51,074 nt of DNA, taken from NCBI GenBank assembly GCA_018265615.1, contig JABLYX010000035.1, forward strand, positions 1 to 51,074, read 5' to 3'. The translations under genes were made by a program, and so were the position numbers. Source of the DNA: Lentisphaeria bacterium (GTDB taxonomy: Bacteria > Verrucomicrobiota > Lentisphaeria > Victivallales > Victivallaceae). How positions within the stretch are numbered: position 1 is the stretch's first letter; every line of letters begins with the position of its first letter. The notes beneath the pieces are model-generated. The model made no database searches and was not told the DNA's origin. It saw nothing but the letters and a program-made list of their open reading frames with translations. Of the stretch, positions 26,987-35,061 are shown piece after piece.

Positions 26987-28267
26987 ATGAAAATCCAAGG
27001 AAAAAAACGTGCCTGGTTCTGGGTCCCCACGGCCTATTTCGCCGAGGGCGGGCCCTATATGGCCGTGTCGACCGTCTCGGCGATCCTCTTCAAATCGCTC
27101 GGGATGGAGGACCGCTATGTCGCGCTCTGGACCAGCCTCATGATGCTGCCGTGGTCGATCAAGCCGCTCTGGGCTCCTTTTGTGGATATGTTCCGGACCA
27201 AGCGGCAGTGGATTCTTGCGACGCAGCTTGTGATGGCGCTGCTGTTCACCGCCATGGCGGGGCTGATCGTGGAGGAGAGCCTTTCGCTTATCCTGATCGG
27301 CGTATTTTTCCTGCTGGCGTTCGTCTCGGCGACGCATGATGTCGCGGTGGACGGGTTTTATCTCATCGCGCTCGACAAGCACGGGCAGGCGTTTTTCGCG
27401 GGGATTCGCGGGACGTTTTACCGGATCGCATCCGTGTCGGTGCAGGGCGGGCTGGTCATGCTGGCCGGGCTCGTCGAACGCTGGAACGGCGATTTGCGGC
27501 TCGGCTGGGCGCTGTCGCTCGTCTGCGCCGCCGGCGTCATGTTCGTCATCTTCCTGTGGCACGGCTTCGCATTGCCGCGCCCGGCGGAGGACGGGCCGGT
27601 CGAAAACGGCGGCTTTCTCTCTGATTTCCTCGAATCGTTCCTGAGTTTTTTCCGGATGAAGGGGATCCTCTGGATTCTCCTGTTTCTCTTTTTCTTCCGG
27701 CTGGCGGAGGCGCAGCTCGGCAAGATCGCGGCGCTTTTCCTGCAGAGCGGGGCGGAGGATGGCGGGCTCGGGCTGAGCCTTGAGGCGATAGGGACCCTGT
27801 ACGGCACGGTCGGGCCGGTTGCCCTGATCGCCGGTGGAATCCTCGGTGGGGTGGTCGTGGCGTCCTGCGGCTTTGCAAAATGCATCTGGCCGCTGGTCTG
27901 CGCGATCAACCTGCCGGATATCGTCTATGTGTTCCTTGCGGTCGAGCGCCCCGCGTCGCTCTGGGCCGTCGGCGGATGTATTGCGGTCGAGCAGTTCGGC
28001 TACGGTCTCGGATACACGGCGATTCTCCTTGTCATGGTGGCGCTGGCGGAGAACTCGGGACGGTACAAGACCAGCCATTTTGCGATCATGACCGGCGTGA
28101 CCATTCTCGGCATGATGCTGGTCGGCGGGATTTCGGGCTATGCCGCGGAGCTGCTCGGCTATGCCGGTTTTTTCTGGTACGTCATGGCCTGCACGATTCC
28201 GAGCTTTCTCGTGACGGTCCCCGTCGTGCGGCTGATTCCCGCGGATTTCGGCGGAAAGTCGGCCTGA
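26987..28267 (+). CDS. MFS transporter, AmpG-like
   Basis: A 426-residue, 12-helix transporter of the major facilitator superfamily. The opening YFAEGGPYMAV, the 'WTSLMMLPWSIKPLWAPFVD' loop and ATHDVAVDGFYLIAL are the pattern of the AmpG muropeptide-permease group. AmpG imports anhydromuropeptides released during wall turnover, which fits the L,D-transpeptidase at the head of the same run and murD just downstream. The family also holds other MFS members, so substrate is inference. It ends at a hairpin shared with murD. Confidence 0.85.
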   Translation: MKIQGKKRAWFWVPTAYFAEGGPYMAVSTVSAILFKSLGMEDRYVALWTSLMMLPWSIKPLWAPFVDMFRTKRQWILATQLVMALLFTAMAGLIVEESLSLILIGVFFLLAFVSATHDVAVDGFYLIALDKHGQAFFAGIRGTFYRIASVSVQGGLVMLAGLVERWNGDLRLGWALSLVCAAGVMFVIFLWHGFALPRPAEDGPVENGGFLSDFLESFLSFFRMKGILWILLFLFFFRLAEAQLGKIAALFLQSGAEDGGLGLSLEAIGTLYGTVGPVALIAGGILGGVVVASCGFAKCIWPLVCAINLPDIVYVFLAVERPASLWAVGGCIAVEQFGYGLGYTAILLVMVALAENSGRYKTSHFAIMTGVTILGMMLVGGISGYAAELLGYAGFFWYVMACTIPSFLVTVPVVRLIPADFGGKSA

Positions 28268-28271
28268 ACAG

Positions 28272-28293
28272 GGCCGGGTGCGGCCCGGCCTTT
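28272..28293. terminator. Terminator between AmpG-like gene and murD
   Basis: GGCCGGG (28272-28278) pairs with CCCGGCC (28284-28290) with a TGCGG loop, followed by three T on the plus strand. It lies between two convergent stop codons only 33 bases apart and probably serves the plus-strand run. Confidence 0.6.
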
Positions 28294-28300
28294 CCGCTCA

Positions 28301-29551
28301 TCAGACGGCGTTTATGTATTTCACGAAGCGGTCGCCGCGTTCTTTGTAGTCGCTGAACATGTCCATGCTCGCGCAGGCGGGGGAGAGCAGTACCGTGTCG
28401 CCCCGGCGGGCGTGTTTGCATGCGGTTTCGACCGCCCGCTCGAAATCCATGCCGCAATCCGCCGTCGGAATCGACCCGGGCAGCGCGGCGGCGATCTTTT
28501 CCCGGCATTCGCCGTAGAGCACCGCGAACCGGATCTGCTCCGCAAACGGCGCGATCGGCGAGAAATCCATCCCCTTGTCGAGCCCTCCGAGCAGCAGAAC
28601 GACCTTTCCGGGCGTCGCCCGCAGCGCGGCGGCCGTCGAGGCCGGATTCGTCGCTTTCGAATCGTTCACATAGCGGATCCCCCCCGCTTCCCGGACCGGC
28701 TCCATCCGGTGATGTCCCGGGTGGAAGGTGTGGATCGCCAGACGGAACTCCGGAGAGAGCACCGCTTCGAGCGGGAGCACCCGGAGGCAGAGCTCCACCG
28801 CCGCCGCGAGGTTCTCGCGGTTGTGCGGAGCCGAGAGCGCCGTGTTGCCGAGGTCGATCAGCACCTCGCCGCCGTCGATCAGCATCGCTTCGCCGTAGAG
28901 CGTGACCCGGCGCGGCGCCGGGGACTCCATCGAGAGCCCGTACACCCGGTTTTCCGGCGCGACCCGGTCGAAGATCCGCTTTTTCACCTCGACGTATTCC
29001 CTGAAGCCGCCCGCATAACGGTCCACGTGGTCCGATTCGAGGTTCAGGAGCGCCGCCGCGTATGGTGCGAAGGTCGTGCTGCGCTCAAGCTGAAACGAGC
29101 TGACCTCGACTACCGGCAGCACATCCGCCGCAAGCTTGCCTTCACGCAGGTCCGCGGCGAGGTCCGAGAGCGGGTAACCGATGTTTCCGGCCGGGCGCGC
29201 ATCGACGCCCGCCGCGGAGAGCAGCGCAACCGTGAGCTCCGTCGTTGTGGTTTTTCCGTTGGTTCCCGTGATCGCCAGCAGCCGCCCCGGCCAGTTGCGG
29301 AAGCCGAATTCGAGTTCGCTCAGGAATTCGCACTCCCCGTCCGCGGCGCGGCGCATCGCGGCCTGCCAGAGCGGGGAGGAAAGCGGCTTCACGCCGGGGC
29401 TCGTTACGATGAGTCCCGCGCCCGCGACGGCGCTTTCGGCGTCCGGCCCGGGGGAGTCGGAGAGAATTGCGGTCGAAAACCCGAGCGAAGCGGCCAGCCG
29501 TTCGGCCGCTTTTCCGGAGAGTCCGCCGCCGAGAATCAGACAGTGCTGCAT
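28301..29551 (-). CDS. murD: UDP-N-acetylmuramoylalanine--D-glutamate ligase
   Basis: A 416-residue cytoplasmic ligase adding D-Glu to UDP-MurNAc-L-Ala, using ATP. Visible are the N-terminal Rossmann-like UDP domain (LILGGGLSGKAAERL, residues 4-18), the ATP loop GTNGKTTT near residue 100, the 'NDSKATNPAST' region and a C-terminal LSPACASMDMFSDYKERGDRF. It is somewhat shorter than the usual 430-450. I start it at the Met at 29551, which has AAGGA just upstream; the longer frame to 29629 would run into the promoter. It stands alone, apart from the usual mra/mur cluster. Confidence 0.95.
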   Translation of the reverse strand: MQHCLILGGGLSGKAAERLAASLGFSTAILSDSPGPDAESAVAGAGLIVTSPGVKPLSSPLWQAAMRRAADGECEFLSELEFGFRNWPGRLLAITGTNGKTTTTELTVALLSAAGVDARPAGNIGYPLSDLAADLREGKLAADVLPVVEVSSFQLERSTTFAPYAAALLNLESDHVDRYAGGFREYVEVKKRIFDRVAPENRVYGLSMESPAPRRVTLYGEAMLIDGGEVLIDLGNTALSAPHNRENLAAAVELCLRVLPLEAVLSPEFRLAIHTFHPGHHRMEPVREAGGIRYVNDSKATNPASTAAALRATPGKVVLLLGGLDKGMDFSPIAPFAEQIRFAVLYGECREKIAAALPGSIPTADCGMDFERAVETACKHARRGDTVLLSPACASMDMFSDYKERGDRFVKYINAV

Positions 29552-29600
29552 GGTGCTTCCTTCGGCGTTGCAAAGATGTTTTTTTTGGGATAACCATCTT

Positions 29601-29629
29601 AATATAACTTGATATTTCTGCGGCCGCAA
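29601..29629 (-). promoter_or_regulatory. murD promoter
   Basis: Minus strand TTGCGG (29624-29629), 17-bp spacer, TATATT (29601-29606). It shares an 11-bp perfect inverted repeat with the larB promoter: each arm holds the -10 of one promoter and the first bases of the -35 of the other. Confidence 0.55.
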
Positions 29630-29637
29630 GTTATATT
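29609..29637 (+). promoter_or_regulatory. larB promoter
   Basis: Plus strand TTGATA (29609-29614), 17-bp spacer, TATATT (29632-29637). The ATG at 29650 is only about 6 bases past the expected start of transcription and no ribosome site is visible, so the message may be leaderless. Confidence 0.6.
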
Positions 29638-29649
29638 CTTTAATTCATT

Positions 29650-30399
29650 ATGAGAGCGAAAGATAAAATTCTTGAGGACGCGGCGGCGGGACGTCTCGGC
29701 TTCGTGGAAGCCGTTGCGAAACTGGCCGCATCCTCCGGCGCCGTCGGCGAATTGGCGGAGGCGAAAATCGACCATGCGCGGCAGGAACGCTGCGGCTTTC
29801 CGGAATTCATCTATGGTGCCGGGAAGAGCCTTGAGCAGCTGCTTGCGATCGTCCCTGAGATCCTCGGCCGCACCGGTTCGGTGCTGGCGACCCGGGTTCC
29901 GGCGGAGTTCGGCGAAGCGCTGCAGGAGGCGTTTCCGGCCGGAGAGTACGACCGGGCGGCAAGGACGTTCCGGATCCGCGACCCGAAACGGGAGCTGACA
30001 GGGAAGGTGCTGGTCGTCACGGCGGGCAGCAGCGACTCCGGCGTGGCGAAAGAGGCGCTTCATACACTCGAAGCGTGCGGCGTCGGCGGGGAGTATCTGC
30101 CGGACGTCGGCGTGGCCGGGATCGAACGGCTGTTCGCCTCGCTTGACAGGCTGCGTGCCGCGGATGTCTGCATCGTGGTCGCCGGCATGGAGGGGGCGCT
30201 CCCGAGCGTGGTGGGCGGGCTTGTCCGCTGCCCGGTGGTCGCGGTTCCGACCAGCGTCGGGTACGGGGCCGCGTTCGGCGGCGTCGCCGCGCTGCTCGGC
30301 ATGCTGAACAGCTGCGCTTCCGGCGTGACCGTGGTCAATATCGACAACGGGTTCGGGGCCGCCTGCGCGGCGGCGAGAATGATCAGAACAGTCAGGTAA
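29650..30399 (+). CDS. larB: LarB, nickel-pincer cofactor biosynthesis protein
   Basis: A 249-residue homologue of LarB, which carboxylates and hydrolyses nicotinic acid adenine dinucleotide in the first step to the nickel-pincer cofactor. The first ~110 residues are the LarB-specific head (DHARQERCGFPEFIYGAGKS); the rest is the PurE-like core with VVTAGSSDSGVAKEA, AGMEGALPSVV and 'VPTSVGYGAAFGG'. LarC, LarE and the racemase LarA are not in the window. The gene is followed after 25 bases by leuA, then the carboxypeptidase, in one run. Confidence 0.93.
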   Translation: MRAKDKILEDAAAGRLGFVEAVAKLAASSGAVGELAEAKIDHARQERCGFPEFIYGAGKSLEQLLAIVPEILGRTGSVLATRVPAEFGEALQEAFPAGEYDRAARTFRIRDPKRELTGKVLVVTAGSSDSGVAKEALHTLEACGVGGEYLPDVGVAGIERLFASLDRLRAADVCIVVAGMEGALPSVVGGLVRCPVVAVPTSVGYGAAFGGVAALLGMLNSCASGVTVVNIDNGFGAACAAARMIRTVR

Positions 30400-30424
30400 G
30401 TTTCAACATACGGTACAGGCAATC

Positions 30425-32143
30425 ATGGAAAGTTATCCAAAATACCGCTATCCGGCGCCGGTGAAAATCGAAAACCGCCAGTGGCCGGACCGGGTCATCA
30501 CCAAATCGCCGACCTGGGCGTCCGTCGACCTGCGCGACGGCAATCAGGCGCTGCCGGAGCCGATGAGCCCCGAGCATAAGCTCGAATATTTCAACATGCT
30601 GGTCAAGATCGGTTTCAAGGAGATCGAGGTGGCGTTCCCGTCCGCTTCGGCCGATGACTACAACTTCGTCCGGATGCTGATCGAGCAGAACCTGATTCCG
30701 GAGGATGTGACCATTTCCGTGCTCACGCAGGCGCGGAAGCACCTGGTCGACAAGACCGCCGAGTCGCTGCGCGGCGCCCGGCGCGCGATCATTCACTGTT
30801 ATGTTCCGACCAGCGACCTGCACGGCCGTTTTGTTTTCAATCACAGCCGCGAACAGGTCAGGGAGATGGCAATTGAAGGGACCCGCCTTGTGCGCGAGGC
30901 CATCGAGCGCGAAGGGCTCAAAGAGGTGTGCGGTTACGAGTTCTCTCCCGAGGAGTTCACCGACAGCGACCTCGATTTCGTCCTCGATCTCTGCTGCGCG
31001 GTCAAGCGGGAGTGGGGGCCGTCCACGCCGGAGACCTTCATCCTGAACCTTCCGGCCACGGTCGAGCGGCGCCCGCCGAACCAGTATGCCGATATGATCG
31101 AACTTTTCTGCCGGAAATATCCGTATCTCGCGGAGACCGCGATCAGTATTCATGCCCATAACGACCAGGGGTGCGCGGTGGCGGCGAGCGAGCTTGCGAT
31201 CCTTGCCGGGGCGACCCGCGTCGAAGGCACGATCTTCGGCCACGGTGAGCGGACCGGCAACCTCGACCTCTCGGTCCTCGCCTTGAACCTCGAGTCGCGC
31301 GGTGTTTCGACCGGGTTGTCGTTCGGCAACATGCCGGAGATCGTCCGCATCGTCGAACGCAATTCCGGGATCGAGGTGCATCCGCGCCATCCGTATGCGG
31401 GCGACCTTGCCTTTACGGCTTTTTCCGGATCGCACCAGGATGCGATCCGCAAGGGATTCGAGCGCCGGACGGAGATTTCCGAGTTCTTCAGCCAGGGGTG
31501 GAAGATCCCGTATCTGCATGTCGACCCGGCCGACCTCGGCCGCCAGTACGAGAAGCTGATCCGGATCAACAGCCAGTCCGGCAAGGGCGGTGTGGTTTAC
31601 GTGCTGGAAAAGGAGTTCGGCATCTATCCGCCGAAGAGCATGCATCCCGAGATCGGAACCGTGATCCAGAAATACATCGACGAAACCGGCGGGGAGATCG
31701 ACTCGAAGGTGTTGCGCAGGATTTTCAACGACGCTTTCGTGAACATCCAGGGGAAATACCGCATGGAGAATTATCAGCGCGCTTCGGTCGGCGACCGTTC
31801 CGGCGCGACCTTCACATGGCATATCGACGGGAAACAGTATGAATTGACCGGGCAGGGGAACGGCCCGTTGTCGGCGGTGGTCCATTCGCTGAAGAGCTCC
31901 GGGCTGATGCCGTTTTTCAAACTGGAGGATTTTTCGGAGCGGTCGCTCGGCAAGGATGCGGATGCGCACGCCATCGCGTTCGTCGGGCTGCGCTGCGGCG
32001 TTGACGGCGAGCACCTGATTTACGGCGCGGGCGAGCATTCGAATATCGACCGTGCGGCGATCGCCGCTCTGGTCAGCGCGATGAACCGCGCTGCGGCGGC
32101 GGGAGCGTTCCGGAAAAATGACGGGGAGTGTGAAAATGAATGA
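30425..32143 (+). CDS. leuA: 2-isopropylmalate synthase (long type)
   Basis: A 572-residue enzyme condensing acetyl-CoA and 2-oxoisovalerate, the entry to leucine synthesis. The TIM barrel starts SVDLRDGNQALPEPM (metal/substrate Arg-Asp), and has 'SIHAHNDQGCAVAASELA' with the metal His pair and the GTIFGHGERTGN loop. The C-terminal ~130 residues are the leucine-sensing regulatory domain. Length and the N-terminal 30-residue extension fit the LeuA type 2 group. Its stop overlaps the start of the carboxypeptidase by 8 bases. Confidence 0.96.
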   Translation: MESYPKYRYPAPVKIENRQWPDRVITKSPTWASVDLRDGNQALPEPMSPEHKLEYFNMLVKIGFKEIEVAFPSASADDYNFVRMLIEQNLIPEDVTISVLTQARKHLVDKTAESLRGARRAIIHCYVPTSDLHGRFVFNHSREQVREMAIEGTRLVREAIEREGLKEVCGYEFSPEEFTDSDLDFVLDLCCAVKREWGPSTPETFILNLPATVERRPPNQYADMIELFCRKYPYLAETAISIHAHNDQGCAVAASELAILAGATRVEGTIFGHGERTGNLDLSVLALNLESRGVSTGLSFGNMPEIVRIVERNSGIEVHPRHPYAGDLAFTAFSGSHQDAIRKGFERRTEISEFFSQGWKIPYLHVDPADLGRQYEKLIRINSQSGKGGVVYVLEKEFGIYPPKSMHPEIGTVIQKYIDETGGEIDSKVLRRIFNDAFVNIQGKYRMENYQRASVGDRSGATFTWHIDGKQYELTGQGNGPLSAVVHSLKSSGLMPFFKLEDFSERSLGKDADAHAIAFVGLRCGVDGEHLIYGAGEHSNIDRAAIAALVSAMNRAAAAGAFRKNDGECENE

Positions 32144-33341
32144 AGTGAACCGGGCCCGCTGGAAATTGCTCGGCGGTGTTTTTATCGTTATCATCCTGAT
32201 CCATGCGATTGCGATCAGCTGCATTGTTGCGGGGCATCGCACCAAAGCGGGTGAAGCGGCCATCACGGATCCGGTTCCGGTCGAACAGCCTGCGCAGGGT
32301 GCGGCTTCGGCGGAGAAGCCGGGAGAAAAACCGGTGGAGAAGCCGGCGGAGAAGAAAAAGTCCGGCGGCTTCTGGTCGTGGCTGTTCGGCGGTGGAGAGA
32401 AAGAGGAAAAGAAGGGCGGGGACGCGCCGGCGGAAGAGGTCAGGCCCCCCCGGACCTACCGGTATAAGAAGCCGTCCGACAACCCGCTTTTCGGCAAGCC
32501 GTTCAACTTTGAATACGCGAAGCACGGCGATTTTTCCGAGAAGGAGGTTCCCGGCAGCCGCGGTGCGACGAGCGGAATCATGATCGACCTTTCGACCCAC
32601 AATGTGCTCTGGGAGAAGAATTCCGCGAAGCAGGTCCCGATCGCGTCTATGGTGAAGATGATGACGCTCTATACGGCTCTTGAGGAGCTTGAGGAGAAAC
32701 CGGCATTGTCGCTGGATTCGCCCGTGCAGATCTCGCCGGAGGTTCTGAAGGTGCAGCGCACAGGGATCATCTGGCTCGACCCGCGCGAGACTTTCCCGCT
32801 TTCGGATCTGATGAAGGCAGCCGCGATCAAGAGTGCAAATGATGCCGCCGTCCAGATCGCTCTGTTTCTCGGCAATGGCGATCAGGAGGCATTCATCACG
32901 AAAATGAACGCGAAAGCGCTTGAACTCGGCATGACCGGCAGCAATTTTGTGAGCCCGTGCGGGCTGCCGGACCGGAAGAAGGGCAATTCGGTCAGTACGG
33001 CGCAGGATATGGCGATTCTCGCTGAGCACCTGCTCCAGTATCCGAAGTACCTCGAATGGAGCACGACCAAGCTCGACTACATCCGGGAAGGCGACAAACG
33101 CACGATGCTGAATGCGACCAACAAGCTTGTGAATCCGCGCTGGCCCGGCGTTGACGGTCTCAAGACCGGATACACGGATGACGCGGGCTACTGCCTGACA
33201 TTCAGCGTCCTGCGCGACGGCCGCCGCATCGTCGGCTGTGTGACCGGTTTCCAATCCGCCTCCAAAGGGCGCGATCCATTCTGCCGGAAGCTGATCGATT
33301 GGGGATACAAGCGGGCGGCGGAGCTCGGACAGAAAAAGTAA
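32136..33341 (+). CDS. D-alanyl-D-alanine carboxypeptidase (peptidase S11)
   Basis: A 401-residue penicillin-binding protein of the DacA type, anchored by an N-terminal helix (10-33). A Lys/Glu/Pro-rich linker (35-135) precedes the catalytic domain. The three motifs are complete: S171-M-V-K174, S233-A-N235 and K343-T-G345. It trims the terminal D-Ala from peptidoglycan stems. DacA usually has a cleaved signal and C-terminal amphipathic anchor; here the anchor is at the N-terminus and there is no C-terminal domain. I chose ATG at 32136 because GGGGAG lies 7 bases upstream, rather than the Met at 32118. Confidence 0.93.
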   Translation: MNEVNRARWKLLGGVFIVIILIHAIAISCIVAGHRTKAGEAAITDPVPVEQPAQGAASAEKPGEKPVEKPAEKKKSGGFWSWLFGGGEKEEKKGGDAPAEEVRPPRTYRYKKPSDNPLFGKPFNFEYAKHGDFSEKEVPGSRGATSGIMIDLSTHNVLWEKNSAKQVPIASMVKMMTLYTALEELEEKPALSLDSPVQISPEVLKVQRTGIIWLDPRETFPLSDLMKAAAIKSANDAAVQIALFLGNGDQEAFITKMNAKALELGMTGSNFVSPCGLPDRKKGNSVSTAQDMAILAEHLLQYPKYLEWSTTKLDYIREGDKRTMLNATNKLVNPRWPGVDGLKTGYTDDAGYCLTFSVLRDGRRIVGCVTGFQSASKGRDPFCRKLIDWGYKRAAELGQKK

Positions 33342-33350
33342 CGGCACATG

Positions 33351-33383
33351 CGGGCGGGGATGAATTTCCCGCCCGAACTTTTT
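33351..33383 (+). terminator. Terminator after the carboxypeptidase gene
   Basis: CGGGCGGG (33351-33358) pairs with CCCGCCCG (33368-33375), 8 bp with a 9-base loop, followed by AAC and five T. It separates the larB-leuA-carboxypeptidase run from the next gene. Confidence 0.75.
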
Positions 33384-33406
33384 CACACAAGCGAAGGGAT
33401 GTAAAT

Positions 33407-34993
33407 ATGAAACTCTGTGCGATCCAACCGGAATACCCGTATACGCTCGACCGGGCGGATGCGGCCGTCGAATACCTCATCGACGCGCTTGACGGGTGTG
33501 ATGAAAGCTGCGACCTGATTCTGCTGCCGGAGTACTCGAATGCGCCGACGGTGTTTCCGAAAGGCGAGTGCATTCCGTACGCGAAGAACCACACGGAGCG
33601 GCTGATCCGCGCTGCAGTCGACGCCGCGCGCCGCTGCCATGCGATTGTCGCGGTCAATTACGTCGCGGAGATAGACGGGAAGTTCCGCAACACGACGCGT
33701 GTTTTCGATTCGCAGGGCAATGCGGCGGGGGACTATTACAAGCAGCATCTGCCGCTCTCGGAAACCGCCGTGAAGATGATGGACGGCGTTTACACCTTCA
33801 ATTATCTTCCGCCGGAGATCGTTGAAGCCGGGGGGATCCGCCTCGGCTTCCTGACCTGCTACGACTGCTATTTCAATGAGTATATCGCGCATATCGCGGC
33901 ACGGAAGCCGGACATCGTCCTCGTCTCCTCCCATCAGCGCTCGGAACGGGCGGACATTCTCGAAATGCAGGTGAAGAACCTTGCGTTCATGGCGAATGCA
34001 TTTGTGCTGCGCGCCTCGGTTTCCATGGGAGAGGGGAAGGACGGCGGCTGTTCGATGGTCGCGGACCCATCCGGCCGCATTCTCGCGAACTTCGGGCAGA
34101 AGGTCGGGGTGCTTTCATGCGAAATCGGCGATCCGCATGTGAAATACATGCGGTCGAACTGCTTCGGCGGGGTCCAGATCCCGAATGACCGTTTCGTCGA
34201 GCAGGGGCGCACACCGTGGAGCTATCGCGCCTGCGGCAGTGCCGTCATCCCCGGAGACGACAAACTGCCGTACCCGCGCGTCTGCGCGCACCGCGGTTTC
34301 AACACGGTTGCGCCGGAGAACTCGATGCCGGCATTCGGAGCGGCGATTGCGCTCGGAGCGGCGGAGATCGAGCTCGATGTCTGGGAGACGAAGGACGGTG
34401 TTCCCGTTGTTTCGCACGATCCCTCCGTCGAACGCACATCGGACGGAATCGGCACGATCACCGAAATGACGTTCGCGGAGCTCCGCAGGCTCGATTTCGG
34501 CGCGCACCATGCGAAAGCGTTCGCGGGGTTGCGGATTCCGGCGCTGGATGAGGTTCTCGGGCAATTTCCGCGCCAGACGGTCGTGAATCTGCATGTGAAG
34601 TCCTCCGGTACAGAGCATTTCAGCCGCGGGGTGATCCGGAAGATCGACGCCGCCATCCGCAGATACGACTGCCTTGAGCATGTTTATATCACGGGGCGGG
34701 CGGATGTGATGGAGGCTCTGCTTGAGGCCGCTCCGGAGCTCATGCGCTGCATGGGAGCCGGAAACGACCATATGGGCGTCGTGAAAAATGCGATCAGGTA
34801 TAAGTGCCGGAAGCTTCAGTTCATGAAGCCGTATTATACAAAGGAGATGATCGATGAGGCGCATGCACACGGGATTCGGTGCAACATGTTCTGGTCCGAT
34901 GACCCCGCCGAAGCCGTGGAGATGGTCAGAATGGGGATCGATACGATCCTGACCAACGATTATCTCGCCGTCGCCCGCGCCGTGCTGGGATAG
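33407..34993 (+). CDS. Nitrilase-superfamily amidohydrolase fused to glycerophosphodiester phosphodiesterase
   Basis: A 528-residue two-domain enzyme with no signal peptide. Residues 1-270 are a carbon-nitrogen hydrolase with the full Glu-Lys-Cys triad: Glu42 (LLPEYSN), Lys112 (DYYKQHLPL) and Cys151 (LTCYDCY). Residues 288-528 are a GDPD TIM barrel: His295-Arg296 (CAHRGFNTVAPENS), Glu322/Asp324 (EIELDV) and His337-Asp338 (VVSHDPS), then 'GIRCNMFWSDDP' and DTILTNDY near the end. Each domain is close to full length. The first should split an amide or nitrile, the second a glycerophosphodiester. ATG at 33407 has AAGGGAT upstream. Substrate not known; an N-acylated phosphodiester lipid fragment would use both activities, but this is speculation. 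Confidence 0.9.
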   Translation: MKLCAIQPEYPYTLDRADAAVEYLIDALDGCDESCDLILLPEYSNAPTVFPKGECIPYAKNHTERLIRAAVDAARRCHAIVAVNYVAEIDGKFRNTTRVFDSQGNAAGDYYKQHLPLSETAVKMMDGVYTFNYLPPEIVEAGGIRLGFLTCYDCYFNEYIAHIAARKPDIVLVSSHQRSERADILEMQVKNLAFMANAFVLRASVSMGEGKDGGCSMVADPSGRILANFGQKVGVLSCEIGDPHVKYMRSNCFGGVQIPNDRFVEQGRTPWSYRACGSAVIPGDDKLPYPRVCAHRGFNTVAPENSMPAFGAAIALGAAEIELDVWETKDGVPVVSHDPSVERTSDGIGTITEMTFAELRRLDFGAHHAKAFAGLRIPALDEVLGQFPRQTVVNLHVKSSGTEHFSRGVIRKIDAAIRRYDCLEHVYITGRADVMEALLEAAPELMRCMGAGNDHMGVVKNAIRYKCRKLQFMKPYYTKEMIDEAHAHGIRCNMFWSDDPAEAVEMVRMGIDTILTNDYLAVARAVLG

Positions 34994-35006
34994 GGCGCGG
35001 TACCAT

Positions 35007-35049
35007 AAAAACGTCCCGCGGTTCCGTCAGGCGCCGCGGGACGTTTTTT
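35007..35049. terminator. Bidirectional terminator between nitrilase-GDPD gene and secA
   Basis: ACGTCCCGCGG (35011-35021) pairs perfectly with CCGCGGGACGT (35034-35044), flanked by A-run on the left and T-run on the right, so it can stop transcription from both converging genes. Confidence 0.93.
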
Positions 35050-35061
35050 GCATTTACGTGC

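Larger units (their letters stand above)
29601..29637. repeat. 11-bp perfect inverted repeat spanning divergent promoters
   Basis: AATATAACTTG (29601-29611) and CAAGTTATATT (29627-29637) are exact reverse complements around 15 bases. Both murD and larB promoters are built from these arms, so a dimer bound here, or the geometry alone, would affect both genes. Confidence 0.7.

Noticed and set aside
29552..29629. Longer N-terminus for murD starting at 29629
   Set aside because: It would pass through the divergent promoter and add residues not found in MurD; the Met at 29551 has a good AAGGA site.
30392..32266. 624-codon minus-strand frame opposite leuA
   Set aside because: Shadow of leuA; no recognisable protein features and no ribosome site.
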